This document shows positions 9,913-18,132 of a DNA stretch of 41,132 bases, one piece after another. Position 1 is the first letter of the stretch, and each line of letters opens with the position of its first letter. This DNA comes from Bacteroidales bacterium. GTDB taxonomy: Bacteria > Bacteroidota > Bacteroidia > Bacteroidales > Paludibacteraceae. Under the pieces are notes generated by a model that did no database searches, had not been told where the DNA came from, and worked only from the letters and a program-made list of their open reading frames with translations. The stretch lies in contig JAAYPI010000062.1 in the NCBI GenBank assembly GCA_012519885.1, forward strand, positions 1 to 41,132, read 5' to 3'. The translations under genes were made by a program, and so were the position numbers.

Positions 9913-10210
9913 AATCCAATTAGGATCATACTTAATCCATGCTCCTGTTGATTTACCACATGTATTTGCAGCACCCGCTGCATTTACTCCAGAAACTACT
10001 CCTAAGGTTTCTTTTTAAATTTTCACAAAAACAAATAATCCAATATCATACCTAAAATTATTCCACCAACTATCTGAAACCTCTTGAAACTTGATTTTCC
10101 TATCTGTTCGTATTGTCCAATCATTATAACAATTTCTTATAAATGTTTTTTCTTCCTCTGTAATGTTTGTTGCAAATTGATAAGGAATAACTCCATTATC
10201 CCAACGTTTA

Positions 10211-10762
10211 TCATCTGAAGTAGTAAATCCTCTTTTTGACCTTTATTGTCTGTTCACCAAAATCATCTATATTTCCAATTGGTTCCATCCCTTTATATAC
10301 CCTTATGATATTGCTAAGCATCAGAGCATTATCTGGGTTAGATTTATCAATCATTACATCACCACCAACAATTAGGTATTGATCATCCTCTGTCATTCCA
10401 GATGGAATACTATATTCATCAAATATTCTTTTTACTGCCTTAGGTCTTAACTCATTAAACACACTTATTAAACTATCTAATTTCACTATCAATAACGTAC
10501 TATCTATAGTATTAGATAATTTTAAACGCTTTAATGAAGTAATATCAGCTTCTTCTACATTCATTCCCTCAAGAAGAATCTCTGCCTGTGTCAATATTTC
10601 ACTTTGCAACTGTAATGTTTGTTCAGCATTAATTAACAATAGATTTTCTGCATTAGGTGTCGCTTTCATTGTTTCAGAAATTGTATCAAGATAACTTTCT
10701 TTTTTTTCGCAAGAAATCATTGCTATTGTCACAAACACAAAGATAATTAGTTGTTTTCTCAT
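10211..10762 (-). CDS. Lipoprotein signal and propeptide fragment (5' part of the broken astacin gene)
   Basis: This open frame of 183 codons starts with a lipoprotein signal peptide (MRKQLIIFVFVTIAMISC). It continues through a helical region to YLIVGGDVMIDK, a pattern seen before the catalytic domain of Bacteroidota astacins. The last residues after TIKVKK (RIYYFR) are out of frame relative to the protease that follows. They arise from one extra base in the A5 run at 10233-10237. If expressed, it would give a lipoprotein without a catalytic domain. Confidence 0.55.
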   Translation of the reverse strand: MRKQLIIFVFVTIAMISCEKKESYLDTISETMKATPNAENLLLINAEQTLQLQSEILTQAEILLEGMNVEEADITSLKRLKLSNTIDSTLLIVKLDSLISVFNELRPKAVKRIFDEYSIPSGMTEDDQYLIVGGDVMIDKSNPDNALMLSNIIRVYKGMEPIGNIDDFGEQTIKVKKRIYYFR

Positions 10763-10798
10763 TTTCTACCTTTTAATGATGTTTTTTTATTTCAGCGA

Positions 10799-10829
10799 CA
10801 AAAGTAGATAGAATAAACACAACAAACAA
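10799..10829 (-). promoter_or_regulatory. Promoter of the astacin/lipoprotein transcript
   Basis: On the minus strand TTG (10827-10829), about 20 nt, then TACTTTTG (10799-10806) match the phylum promoter. The -7 box ends 36 bases before the ATG at 10762. A C9/G9 tract lies just upstream of the -33 box. Confidence 0.6.
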
Positions 10830-10843
10830 GAAGATAAGAGCTA

Positions 10844-10852
10844 CCCCCCCCC
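10844..10852. repeat. Homopolymer of nine C (G9 on the minus strand)
   Basis: Nine consecutive C bases lie in an AT-rich intergenic region, about 15 bases upstream of the -33 box of the astacin promoter. This is the longest G/C homopolymer I noticed in the window. Such tracts can slip and change expression, but one sequence cannot show variation. Confidence 0.85.
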
Positions 10853-10942
10853 GATGTTTAACTTTTACTAACTATCTCGTTAGCGAGTTTGAAACATTCC
10901 CTGTAATAAAGCCTAATCATAGTATATATTAATGGTAAACTA

Positions 10943-12088
10943 TCAATCAAAAACCAATCTAAACACAGCAATTTCGGGTCTGTTGCCTATGCGTACAGGA
11001 GGACCCCAAGTGCCGTATCCTGGCGAAACATACAAATGGGTATTGTTTTTTTGTACTAACCCATCTTCAATTTTATAAATAAGTTTAGTCAAGATTTTAA
11101 AGGGCCAAAGTTGCCCCTGATGGGTATGTCCTGAAACCATCAAATCAGCCCCCAAAGCCACTACTCTATCCTGCTCTAAGGGTTGGTGGTCAATTACAAT
11201 GATGGGTAACTTGCTATCTACTTGTTCAAAGATGGTTTCTAGCGATTTTCTGTTGATTTGCGTAAAATTAATCTTCTGTGCATCATCTCTTCCTACTAAT
11301 TGAATACCCTGCACATTGACTACAGTGTCGCGTACAAACTGAATGCCATAACGAGATAAATAATCTACCGCACTCTCTGCATTGCCAATATATTCGTGAT
11401 TGCCTGTAACAGCCCATACGCCCAAAGGAGCTTGTAGTTGGCTCAATATCTCTCCCATATTGTGGTATGTAACAGGCACCATATTATGGTCAATCAAATC
11501 TCCTCCAAAAATAATTACATCGGCTTCAATTGCATTTAGTGATGATACTAAATCACTAAGTCTCTTGTTACCAATAATATAGCCCATATGAATATCTGTA
11601 GCCAAAGCAACAGTAAGTTGTTTTTTTCCTGCTACTTGTTTGTTGATACGCACCTCATATTCATTAACGGTGGGATAACGAGCATTGATATACCCTGCGG
11701 TTACTAAAGAAATGGTGCTTACGGCAACTACCACAAACAACCGAAATGGTGTGGCTATTTCTAAAAACGATACAGGCAATAGCGATGTAAGCCTGTGTAG
11801 CAAGGCAAATATATCAATCACAAGTACGAACAAAAAGGCATAAAAAAACAAAGCAAGCCACACAGAGCCTATGCCACTAATCACCGTAGTGAGATTGACC
11901 CAAGGTGTACGTTCTAAAAACTGACCTACTAAAAACGATACGCTACACAACCAAAATAACACCGCAAAAGTATTTCTCGCCATTTTATTGGGTAAAGCTA
12001 CATTAGCCCTGTGATACACGTAAGCATTTAGTAATAAATAAATTACACTAATTACCGATATGATAATGACAAAATAGATATTTTTCAT
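10943..12088 (-). CDS. Membrane-anchored calcineurin-like metallophosphoesterase (YkuE/YaeI type)
   Basis: This 381-residue protein has several membrane segments in residues 1-150, then a cytoplasmic or periplasmic metallophosphoesterase domain. The metal-binding blocks are complete: ATDIHMG, FGGDLIDH, VTGNHEYIG, a later VIDHQPLE, and SGHTHQGQLWP. It ends in the typical YVSPGYGTWGPPVRIG. Relatives such as YkuE hydrolyse phosphoesters, often on lipids, but the substrate here is not known. It follows the LytTR gene on the same strand by 104 bp. That gap holds a perfect 9-bp inverted repeat, so separate regulation is possible. Confidence 0.88.
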   Translation of the reverse strand: MKNIYFVIIISVISVIYLLLNAYVYHRANVALPNKMARNTFAVLFWLCSVSFLVGQFLERTPWVNLTTVISGIGSVWLALFFYAFLFVLVIDIFALLHRLTSLLPVSFLEIATPFRLFVVVAVSTISLVTAGYINARYPTVNEYEVRINKQVAGKKQLTVALATDIHMGYIIGNKRLSDLVSSLNAIEADVIIFGGDLIDHNMVPVTYHNMGEILSQLQAPLGVWAVTGNHEYIGNAESAVDYLSRYGIQFVRDTVVNVQGIQLVGRDDAQKINFTQINRKSLETIFEQVDSKLPIIVIDHQPLEQDRVVALGADLMVSGHTHQGQLWPFKILTKLIYKIEDGLVQKNNTHLYVSPGYGTWGPPVRIGNRPEIAVFRLVFD

Positions 12089-12125
12089 CCGTAAATAATT
12101 TTTAGTTTAAGGTTGGATGGAACTC

Positions 12126-12170
12126 CATGTTTGCTATTTTCATTGGTATTTGTGTTTTTTCGCAAACATG
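12126..12170. promoter_or_regulatory. Perfect 9-bp inverted repeat between LytTR and phosphoesterase genes
   Basis: CATGTTTGC at 12126-12134 and GCAAACATG at 12162-12170 are exact inverted copies 27 bases apart. They could form a long-loop hairpin in the transcript or be an operator for the phosphoesterase gene. No -7 element is obvious nearby, so the role is open. Confidence 0.35.
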
Positions 12171-12192
12171 TTCGTTTCATAATTGTTACTTA

Positions 12193-13008
12193 TTAGAGTG
12201 CAAGTTGCTGTTTTACTAATTTGTATCCATTGATACTCATTTTAATTTTCTCTCCATTTTTTAGATGCAGCAAATATTGTTGTTTTTCATACAATTCAAC
12301 CCCTTTTAAAGCTGCCACAGCTACTATATACGAACGATGTACACGCACAAATTGTTGTGGGGGTAATTCTTGTTCAAAAGATTTCATGGTTTGCTCTTTG
12401 ATAAAACTCCCATCAAGAGTTCTTATCATTACATAATCGCCTTCAGCTTGCAAATAAACAATATCTTGAAGCGGAATAACACGAATTGTGCTACCTTCTT
12501 TTATCACAACTTTTTCAAGCATAGGTTTTGGGCTATTGTCAATGGGAGTTTCGGGTGCTTTTTCGATAATCGAATCTTCGTTGTTTACCCCAAAAAGTAA
12601 GCTTTTATACAATTGCCATACACAGATATATAGTAATACTCCCACCACAATACGCACAAAAATAGCGTTTACCAATACATCAAATATATCTATTGGAACC
12701 AATAAATACAAAAGAACATACGAAATAGCAAGCCATACAAATAGGGTGAACAAACACAACGAAACCATATAGATAACTTGCTGAATAACTGTATATTTTG
12801 AGAAATCTACAAACTGAATAACCATCCAAAGAGGTATGCCAATTACAGCATAGATTGCAGCAAACACAAGGGCATCAAGCAACAACCATCCTAGCGAAAT
12901 ATGTAAATAAAAGGGATATAGGGATAATGCCATAGCACTCGTTACTACGATAAATAGTAACACATACACTATGGCATAACCGTAATTTCTGATTGCTGGA
13001 TGAAGCAT
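12193..13008 (-). CDS. Membrane-anchored LytTR-family transcription regulator
   Basis: This 271-residue protein has about four membrane segments in residues 1-140 and a C-terminal LytTR DNA-binding domain (about 165-268). Recognisable LytTR blocks include RVIPLQDIVYLQAEGDYVMI, QEL-PPQQFVRVHRSYIV and KIKMSINGYKLVKQQL. It has no receiver domain and no kinase domain. Any signal must therefore reach the DNA-binding part directly from the membrane domain or from a partner. It lies 12 bp after a LiaF-like gene and is surely co-transcribed with it. A one-component membrane regulator responding to envelope stress is my inference; the DNA targets are unknown. Confidence 0.87.
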   Translation of the reverse strand: MLHPAIRNYGYAIVYVLLFIVVTSAMALSLYPFYLHISLGWLLLDALVFAAIYAVIGIPLWMVIQFVDFSKYTVIQQVIYMVSLCLFTLFVWLAISYVLLYLLVPIDIFDVLVNAIFVRIVVGVLLYICVWQLYKSLLFGVNNEDSIIEKAPETPIDNSPKPMLEKVVIKEGSTIRVIPLQDIVYLQAEGDYVMIRTLDGSFIKEQTMKSFEQELPPQQFVRVHRSYIVAVAALKGVELYEKQQYLLHLKNGEKIKMSINGYKLVKQQLAL

Positions 13009-13020
13009 ACGTATAAATTA

Positions 13021-13803
13021 TTAGTTTTTAAGTTCAGCTCCGCCAAACATTACCGAGCCTAAAATCACCAATGTACTTGCACTATCTGTTCCCTTACTAA
13101 TGCGTTTATCTTCAAAAGCTCCAAACATTGCATTGGTTTTAATTTTTACTTGCCAATGCTCTGGTACATAAATAACTACCGCACCAAACATACATTGAAT
13201 ATCTAATAAGGTTTCGCCTTCTTTTAAGGTAGTTTTACGCAAATCAATGATCGTTTCACCAAAAGCATTATTAATTTTTCCTCCCTTAAATTCGGGTTCC
13301 AACACAATATGTTCAATACTACCAAACGCACAATTTTTTTCCATATAATCAGGATTTCCTGCCGAAGAAGAGCTTGTTTGCGAAAAGGTTTTAAACTCTG
13401 TGTGAAAATTGGCTTTTTGTTTGTGAGAACAACAACTAGTGCCAAACAAACGATGAAACATGAATAATATACCACCAAGAATTAAGAGAACAGGCCAATA
13501 CACCGAGGTAAAGTTTGCTGGCACAGCTCCTATAAAACTATTGGGTACAGCTCCTATGATGGGGATAATAAAGAAACCGCCCACAATCCATAGTACCAAT
13601 CCAGTTGTAATATGTTTTTTTACAAAAGCAATAATACCTAAAACAAGCAATAACATGGGCCATTTAAAGAGCACATCGTTATATGCCGCAGGAATTATTT
13701 GCAATTTAGATAATAGTAGAACAGCTCCTATTGCAATTAATAATAGAGCAAAGCCAAAACCATTGCTTGACATCTTGTTTGTTTGTTTTTCTGTTGTTTT
13801 CAT
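13021..13803 (-). CDS. LiaF-like membrane protein (DUF5668 and DUF2154-type domains)
   Basis: This 260-residue protein has an N-terminal block of about four short membrane helices (FGFALLLIAIGAVLLLSKLQ and others, residues 12-112). A hydrophilic linker containing CCSH follows, then a C-terminal beta-rich domain with the repeated pattern MFGAVVIYVP and AMFGAFED. These match the LiaF family of envelope-stress sensors, in which LiaF holds back a signalling partner. Here the partner in the operon is a membrane LytTR protein, not a LiaSR two-component system. A promoter -7 box lies at 13850-13857, 47 bases before the ATG. Confidence 0.83.
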   Translation of the reverse strand: MKTTEKQTNKMSSNGFGFALLLIAIGAVLLLSKLQIIPAAYNDVLFKWPMLLLVLGIIAFVKKHITTGLVLWIVGGFFIIPIIGAVPNSFIGAVPANFTSVYWPVLLILGGILFMFHRLFGTSCCSHKQKANFHTEFKTFSQTSSSSAGNPDYMEKNCAFGSIEHIVLEPEFKGGKINNAFGETIIDLRKTTLKEGETLLDIQCMFGAVVIYVPEHWQVKIKTNAMFGAFEDKRISKGTDSASTLVILGSVMFGGAELKN

Positions 13804-13849
13804 GTTACCTTGTTTTTAATGAATAATGTGTTGTGTATTTTGTACGATA

Positions 13850-13857
13850 CAAAAGTA
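13850..13857 (-). promoter_or_regulatory. Promoter -7 element of the LiaF-like/LytTR operon
   Basis: On the minus strand this reads TACTTTTG, a match to TAnnTTTG. The -33 box is poor (a T-rich stretch only). Confidence 0.5.
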
Positions 13858-13989
13858 GATGTATCTACAAGTGTTAAAAACACAAAACCGATTAACAGCA
13901 CAAAATTCCCGATAAAAATACCGATTTTTTCGACAAAGGAGTAAAATATAAAAGAAATTAATGTTTTTTATGGCGAAAATTCAAAAATT

Positions 13990-14022
13990 AAAGGGATTGT
14001 TTTCTATCAAAACAATCCCTTT
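13990..14022 (-). terminator. Rho-independent terminator after speB
   Basis: A perfect 14-bp stem (AAAGGGATTGTTTT with its complement) closes a 5-base loop. On the minus strand it is followed by a T-rich run. It lies 23 bases after the speB stop. Confidence 0.85.
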
Positions 14023-14044
14023 TGTAACAATTACTTTATTTCGC

Positions 14045-14887
14045 TTATAAAAACTTATACGTCATCAATTGATACATTAAACGTGCAGCCAAAAAATCAG
14101 AAGCTCTTTCATTCGGATTTGGGCATAATTCTACCACATCAAAACCTACTACATTGTATTGAGCAAATACACTTCGCAAAAAATGCAATACTTCATAATA
14201 GCGAAGTCCTCCTGGTTCGGGAGTTCCTGTTGAAGGCAATACTGACGGATCAAAAACATCTAAATCTATCGTAAGATACACATTCTTACTGAGTGTTTGA
14301 AGGGCTTTTTGTTGCCAATCTGTTTGTCCAGCTATGGCGTGAGCATAAAAAATTCTATCCTCTTTAAATAGTCCTAACTCTTCTTCGCACATACTGCGAA
14401 TACCTACTTGCGTAATCGGACACAATTGCGATGCTTGGTACATCACACAGGCATGGTTAAGTTGAGAACCCTCGTAGCTTGGACGCAAATCGGAATGAGC
14501 ATCCATTTGTAAAATAGTTAAGTCAGCATATTGCGATGCTGCCGCTCGAATAGCTCCAATACTTACGGTATGATTACCTCCAATAGTAACAGGGAATTTT
14601 CCATCTTTTAAATAGGTGGTTACGCGTTCTTGTACTGCATTGCAAAGCAACTCGGGTGATGATTTTTCAGTAATTGGCAAGGCGGTAAAAATTCCCTTTT
14701 TGTATACCTGAGTTTGTGTTTCTATATCATACCATTCTAATGCAACCGACGCATCTAACAAGGCTTCAGGTCCTTTGTCAGAGCCTTTTATCCACGAACT
14801 GGTTTCGTCATACGGTACTGGTAAAACTACCATTTTTGCTGTTTCATACACAGCATATTGATCGGGTACTCCGGCAAATCTTTCCAT
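14045..14887 (-). CDS. speB: Agmatinase (agmatine ureohydrolase)
   Basis: This 280-residue enzyme of the arginase/ureohydrolase fold hydrolyses agmatine to putrescine and urea. The binuclear Mn sites are visible: TIGGNHTVSIGA, QMDAHSDLRPSYEG and TIDLDVFDPSVLP, followed by TGTPEPGGL. The ATG lies 4 bases after the stop of the arginine decarboxylase gene, so the pair makes putrescine from arginine via agmatine. Arginase or formimidoglutamase are weaker alternatives given this neighbour. A strong terminator follows the gene. Confidence 0.92.
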   Translation of the reverse strand: MERFAGVPDQYAVYETAKMVVLPVPYDETSSWIKGSDKGPEALLDASVALEWYDIETQTQVYKKGIFTALPITEKSSPELLCNAVQERVTTYLKDGKFPVTIGGNHTVSIGAIRAAASQYADLTILQMDAHSDLRPSYEGSQLNHACVMYQASQLCPITQVGIRSMCEEELGLFKEDRIFYAHAIAGQTDWQQKALQTLSKNVYLTIDLDVFDPSVLPSTGTPEPGGLRYYEVLHFLRSVFAQYNVVGFDVVELCPNPNERASDFLAARLMYQLMTYKFL

Positions 14888-14891
14888 CTTC

Positions 14892-16283
14892 TTAGTATCC
14901 TAAAATTTTCAACATCGATTTATAACTCTGTTCTTTTGCAAAAAGTTTTGTATAGTATTCACCGTTTTCATCTAAGTCAATTACCACATGTTTAGGAGCA
15001 GGAATCAAACAATGTTGTATGCCACCAAACCCAGCCAACGACTCCTGATAAGCTCCCGTATGAAACAATCCTATGTATTGTTCACCTTTGGTAGGGTCAA
15101 CTTTGGGCAAGAATATAGCATTTGAATGTCCTGCACTATAAAAATCTTCACTATCGCACGTCAAACCTCCCAAGTGTACACGTTGGTATTCTTTATCCCA
15201 ATTGTTGATAGCTAACAATATATACCGCTGACTAATTGCCCATGTGTCAGGCAATGTAGTAATAAAAGAACTATCAATCATATTCCATGATTCTCTATCA
15301 TTTTGTTGCTTTTGATTGACAATAGAATATAAGATTGCACCACTTTCACCTACTGTAAACGCTCCAAATTCGGTAAATATATCTGGTTCAGGCACATTAT
15401 TCTGTGTACAAATATTCTTGATTTGAGCTACTATTTCCTCTGCCATATACTCATAATCGTAATTAAAATCAAGATGAGTACTTATTGGAAATCCACCACC
15501 TATATCCAAACTGTCGAGCTCTGGGCATATCTTTTTTAATTCGCAATACAACTCTACGGCTTTGCTCAATTCGCTCCAATAGTAAGCAGTATCCTTTATT
15601 CCTGTGTTGATAAAAAAATGCAACATCTTTAAATCAACCATCGGATTATCTTTAATTTTTTCGTAATAATATGGTAAAATATCATTATAGCGAATTCCCA
15701 AACGAGAAGTATAAAAATCAAACTTTGGTTCCTCTTCCGATGCAATACGAATACCTACTTTGAAGTTTTTTTCCATCCCATCCAATAATAAATCTAATTC
15801 AAACTTATTATCTAATATGGCAATAGTGTTATCAAAACCCTGATTGATAAAGCTTTGTATATTTTCCACATACAATGGACGCTTAAATCCATTACATATA
15901 ATAAAGGTATCTTTTTTGAGATGACCAGTTTCTGCTAAATTTTCCAATATATTCATATCGAAAGCAGAAGATGTTTCTACATGTACCCCATTCTTCAACA
16001 CCTCTTCTAATACAAATGAAAAATGCGAACTTTTTGTACAATAACAATAATGGTAATCGGCATTGTAATCCACTTTTGCCATTGCCACATTAAACATACG
16101 CCTAACTTTTTGAATTTGCTGTGTAATACGTGGCAAATAGGTTATCCTCAGCGGTGTTCCATACTGCTTGATAATATCCATCAATGGAATATCATTGAAA
16201 GACAGTTCATTATCAACAACTTGAAATTCTTCTGTTGGAAATTCAGAAGTTTGTTCTATCAAATCAATATACTTATTTTTCAT
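14892..16283 (-). CDS. speA: Arginine decarboxylase, PLP fold type III (short Bacteroidota form)
   Basis: This 463-residue PLP enzyme is of the alanine-racemase/ODC fold. It has the PLP lysine in YCYCTKSSHFSF, a phosphate-binding glycine loop (LDIGGGFPIST) and the C-terminal active-site cysteine in GLTCDSEDFYSAG. It is much shorter than the classical SpeA (about 630 residues), but this short form paired with agmatinase is common in Bacteroidota. Together with speB it makes putrescine. The ATG at 16281-16283 is preferred to an upstream TTG. A -7 element at 16401-16408 leaves a leader of about 110 nt that contains a dyad. Confidence 0.85.
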   Translation of the reverse strand: MKNKYIDLIEQTSEFPTEEFQVVDNELSFNDIPLMDIIKQYGTPLRITYLPRITQQIQKVRRMFNVAMAKVDYNADYHYCYCTKSSHFSFVLEEVLKNGVHVETSSAFDMNILENLAETGHLKKDTFIICNGFKRPLYVENIQSFINQGFDNTIAILDNKFELDLLLDGMEKNFKVGIRIASEEEPKFDFYTSRLGIRYNDILPYYYEKIKDNPMVDLKMLHFFINTGIKDTAYYWSELSKAVELYCELKKICPELDSLDIGGGFPISTHLDFNYDYEYMAEEIVAQIKNICTQNNVPEPDIFTEFGAFTVGESGAILYSIVNQKQQNDRESWNMIDSSFITTLPDTWAISQRYILLAINNWDKEYQRVHLGGLTCDSEDFYSAGHSNAIFLPKVDPTKGEQYIGLFHTGAYQESLAGFGGIQHCLIPAPKHVVIDLDENGEYYTKLFAKEQSYKSMLKILGY

Positions 16284-16356
16284 TTTACAAGTATTAATTA
16301 TATTTACACTCAATCAACAAAACAATCTAACTTATTTACATTCATTATTTTTTACC

Positions 16357-16375
16357 AATGTAACTCACTTACATT
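16357..16375. promoter_or_regulatory. Dyad AATGTAA-N5-TTACATT in the speA leader
   Basis: A perfect 7-bp inverted repeat with 5-base spacing lies between the candidate promoter -7 box (16401-16408) and the speA ATG. It could be a repressor operator or a small hairpin. Confidence 0.35.
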
Positions 16376-16400
16376 TTTAAAATTGCTCAAGAAAGGACGG

Positions 16401-16408
16401 CAAATATA
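16401..16408 (-). promoter_or_regulatory. Promoter -7 element of the speA-speB operon
   Basis: On the minus strand this reads TATATTTG, a match to TAnnTTTG. A TTG at 16431-16433 is 22 nt away, slightly longer than usual. Confidence 0.45.
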
Positions 16409-16442
16409 CACATAATTATAGTTTAACATACAAGATAATGCA

Positions 16443-16472
16443 AAAAAGTACTCATTCTTTGAGTACTTTTCA
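16443..16472 (-). terminator. Rho-independent terminator after the COG2509 flavoprotein gene
   Basis: AAAAGTACTCA and its complement form an 11-bp stem with a 5-base loop. A run of six T follows on the minus strand. It lies about 40 bases after the stop at 16510. Confidence 0.85.
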
Positions 16473-16509
16473 TTAAATAAGTGAAAAAGAAACAAAACAA
16501 ACGGTTTAA

Positions 16510-18066
16510 TTAAAATTGCATAAGCACAGATTCAGCACATTTTTCTCCATCAATAGCAGCAGACACAATTCCTCCTGCATACCCAGCACCTTCACCACAT
16601 GGATAAAGTCCTTTGATGGAAACATGCTCACACGTTTCTCTATCTCTTAATATTCGTATAGGCGATGACGTTCTTGTTTCCACACCTAACAAAATGGCAT
16701 CAGGTGTTAGGAAACCATTCGACCAACGACCGAAAGTTTTAAATCCCTCTCGTAATCGTTCGTTAATTTGTTCGGGAAGCCAAAAATGCAACGGAGAAGA
16801 TACAATACCTGGTGTATACGAAGAGGCTGGCAAATCGTACGATACTTTTTTTCGCACATAATCAGTCATCCGTTGAGCAGGTGCAGTCTGCTTACTTCCT
16901 CCGTTTACATAGGCTAAGTTCTCCATATCTTCTTGAAACCTCATTACACTAAACTCTTTATATTCAGCATACTGAGGCAAATCTTCGGGTCTTATTTCTA
17001 CAACCATACCAGCATTTGCCCAAACAGATCCTCTTGAAGAAGGAGACATGCCATTAACTACAACTTGATTAGGAGCACTAGCAGAGGGCACAACAAAACC
17101 ACCAGGACACATACAAAACGAATATACTCCCCTATCTGCTACTTGAGTAACATAACTGTATTCTGCTGCTGGTAGGTACTCGCCTCTACCATCTTTGCTA
17201 TGATATTGTAATTGGTCTATCAATGCTTGTGGATGCTCTAAACGAACACCAACAGCAATTCCTTTGGCTTCTATAGCAACTTCTTTGTGTTGTAGCAACC
17301 GATACACATCTCGAGCAGAATGCCCTGTCGCTAATAGTACATTTCCTAAAAATGTTTGACCTGTATTCGTTACAACTCCTTTTACTTGATTGTGTTGTAT
17401 AAGCAAATCATCCATACGCGTTTCAAAATAAACTTCTCCTCCGTACGAAAGAATTGTTTCTCTCATATTTTTTATAACACTAGGCAATTTATCTGTACCA
17501 ATATGGGGATGGGCATCAATCAAAATAGAGTGTGATGCTCCATGATAACATAACACCTGCAATATTTTATCTACATTCCCCCTTTTTTTACTCCTAGTAT
17601 ACAGTTTTCCGTCTGAAAAAGCTCCTGCTCCACCTTCTCCAAAACAGTAATTAGAATCAGCATCTACTTTGTGGGATGTAGAAATTAATGCTATATCCTT
17701 CTTGCGTTCAGATATATCTTTGCCTCTTTCCACCACAATCGGTTTAATTCCTAATTCAATTAATCGCAAAGCGGCAAACAACCCACCAGGTCCAGCTCCA
17801 ACTACAATGACTTGCTTTTTTGCTTGGGATACATCTTTATAAGTAGGCAAAAATACACGCTCTTCTTTGGGTTTTTCATCTATAAAGATACGTATCTGCA
17901 AATTAACAAAAACCATCCGCTGACGAGCATCAATAGAACGTTTTAGGATATGTATTGCATGTATACTCTTTGGCGTAATATCTAGTTCTTTTGCTAGGTA
18001 TTCTTTTAATAAATTCTCAGTAGCAGCTATTTTGGGTAATACCCTACAGTTTTTTTCTAGTACCAT
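16510..18066 (-). CDS. FAD-dependent dehydrogenase of the COG2509 type
   Basis: This 518-residue flavoprotein has an N-terminal domain of about 80 residues, then the dinucleotide-binding motif VIVVGAGPGGLFAALRLIE with the acidic residue in VVERGK. The COG2509 signature CFGEGGAGAFSDGKLYTRSKKRG comes next. A C-terminal second FAD contact reads GLYPCGEGAGYAGGIVSAA. The reaction of this widespread family is not established. It stands between rpsP and speA and is flanked by terminators on both sides (18081-18116 and 16443-16472), so it is probably a single-gene unit. No promoter box is clear in the 66-bp gap upstream. Confidence 0.88.
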   Translation of the reverse strand: MVLEKNCRVLPKIAATENLLKEYLAKELDITPKSIHAIHILKRSIDARQRMVFVNLQIRIFIDEKPKEERVFLPTYKDVSQAKKQVIVVGAGPGGLFAALRLIELGIKPIVVERGKDISERKKDIALISTSHKVDADSNYCFGEGGAGAFSDGKLYTRSKKRGNVDKILQVLCYHGASHSILIDAHPHIGTDKLPSVIKNMRETILSYGGEVYFETRMDDLLIQHNQVKGVVTNTGQTFLGNVLLATGHSARDVYRLLQHKEVAIEAKGIAVGVRLEHPQALIDQLQYHSKDGRGEYLPAAEYSYVTQVADRGVYSFCMCPGGFVVPSASAPNQVVVNGMSPSSRGSVWANAGMVVEIRPEDLPQYAEYKEFSVMRFQEDMENLAYVNGGSKQTAPAQRMTDYVRKKVSYDLPASSYTPGIVSSPLHFWLPEQINERLREGFKTFGRWSNGFLTPDAILLGVETRTSSPIRILRDRETCEHVSIKGLYPCGEGAGYAGGIVSAAIDGEKCAESVLMQF

Positions 18067-18080
18067 ACTTATTTAGATAA

Positions 18081-18116
18081 AAAAAGAGCTGCCATACAAT
18101 ACGGGCAGCTCTTTTT
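18081..18116 (-). terminator. Rho-independent terminator after rpsP
   Basis: AAAAAGAGCTGCC (18081-18093) pairs with GGCAGCTCTTTTT (18104-18116) around a 10-base loop. On the minus strand it ends in a T run. It lies 17 bases after the rpsP stop. Confidence 0.88.
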
Positions 18117-18132
18117 CATATTATTACTTTAA

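Larger units (their letters stand above)
9586..10762 (-). pseudogene. Astacin-type (M12A) zinc metalloprotease lipoprotein, broken by a frameshift and a stop codon
   Basis: Three minus-strand frames join into one secreted astacin protease of about 391 residues. Part 1 (10762 to about 10238) is a lipoprotein signal (AMISC lipobox) and a propeptide-like region. Part 2 (about 10237 to 10018) has RWDNGVIPYQF, typical of the start of an astacin domain. Part 3 (10014 to 9586) has the zinc signature HEMGHIIGLKHEHQRPDRD and the Met-turn SIMHY. Part 1 runs into part 2 if one A is removed from the A5 run at 10233-10237, giving TIKVKRGFTTSDDKRW. Parts 2 and 3 share a frame but are split by TAA at 10015-10017. 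All catalytic residues are intact. Two separate lesions favour genuine decay over a single sequencing error, but assembly error at the homopolymer is possible. Confidence 0.82.

Noticed and set aside
10211-10762. A complete stand-alone lipoprotein gene
   Set aside because: Its last residues are out of frame with a protease domain that continues directly when one base of the A5 run is removed, so it is better read as the 5' part of a broken astacin gene.
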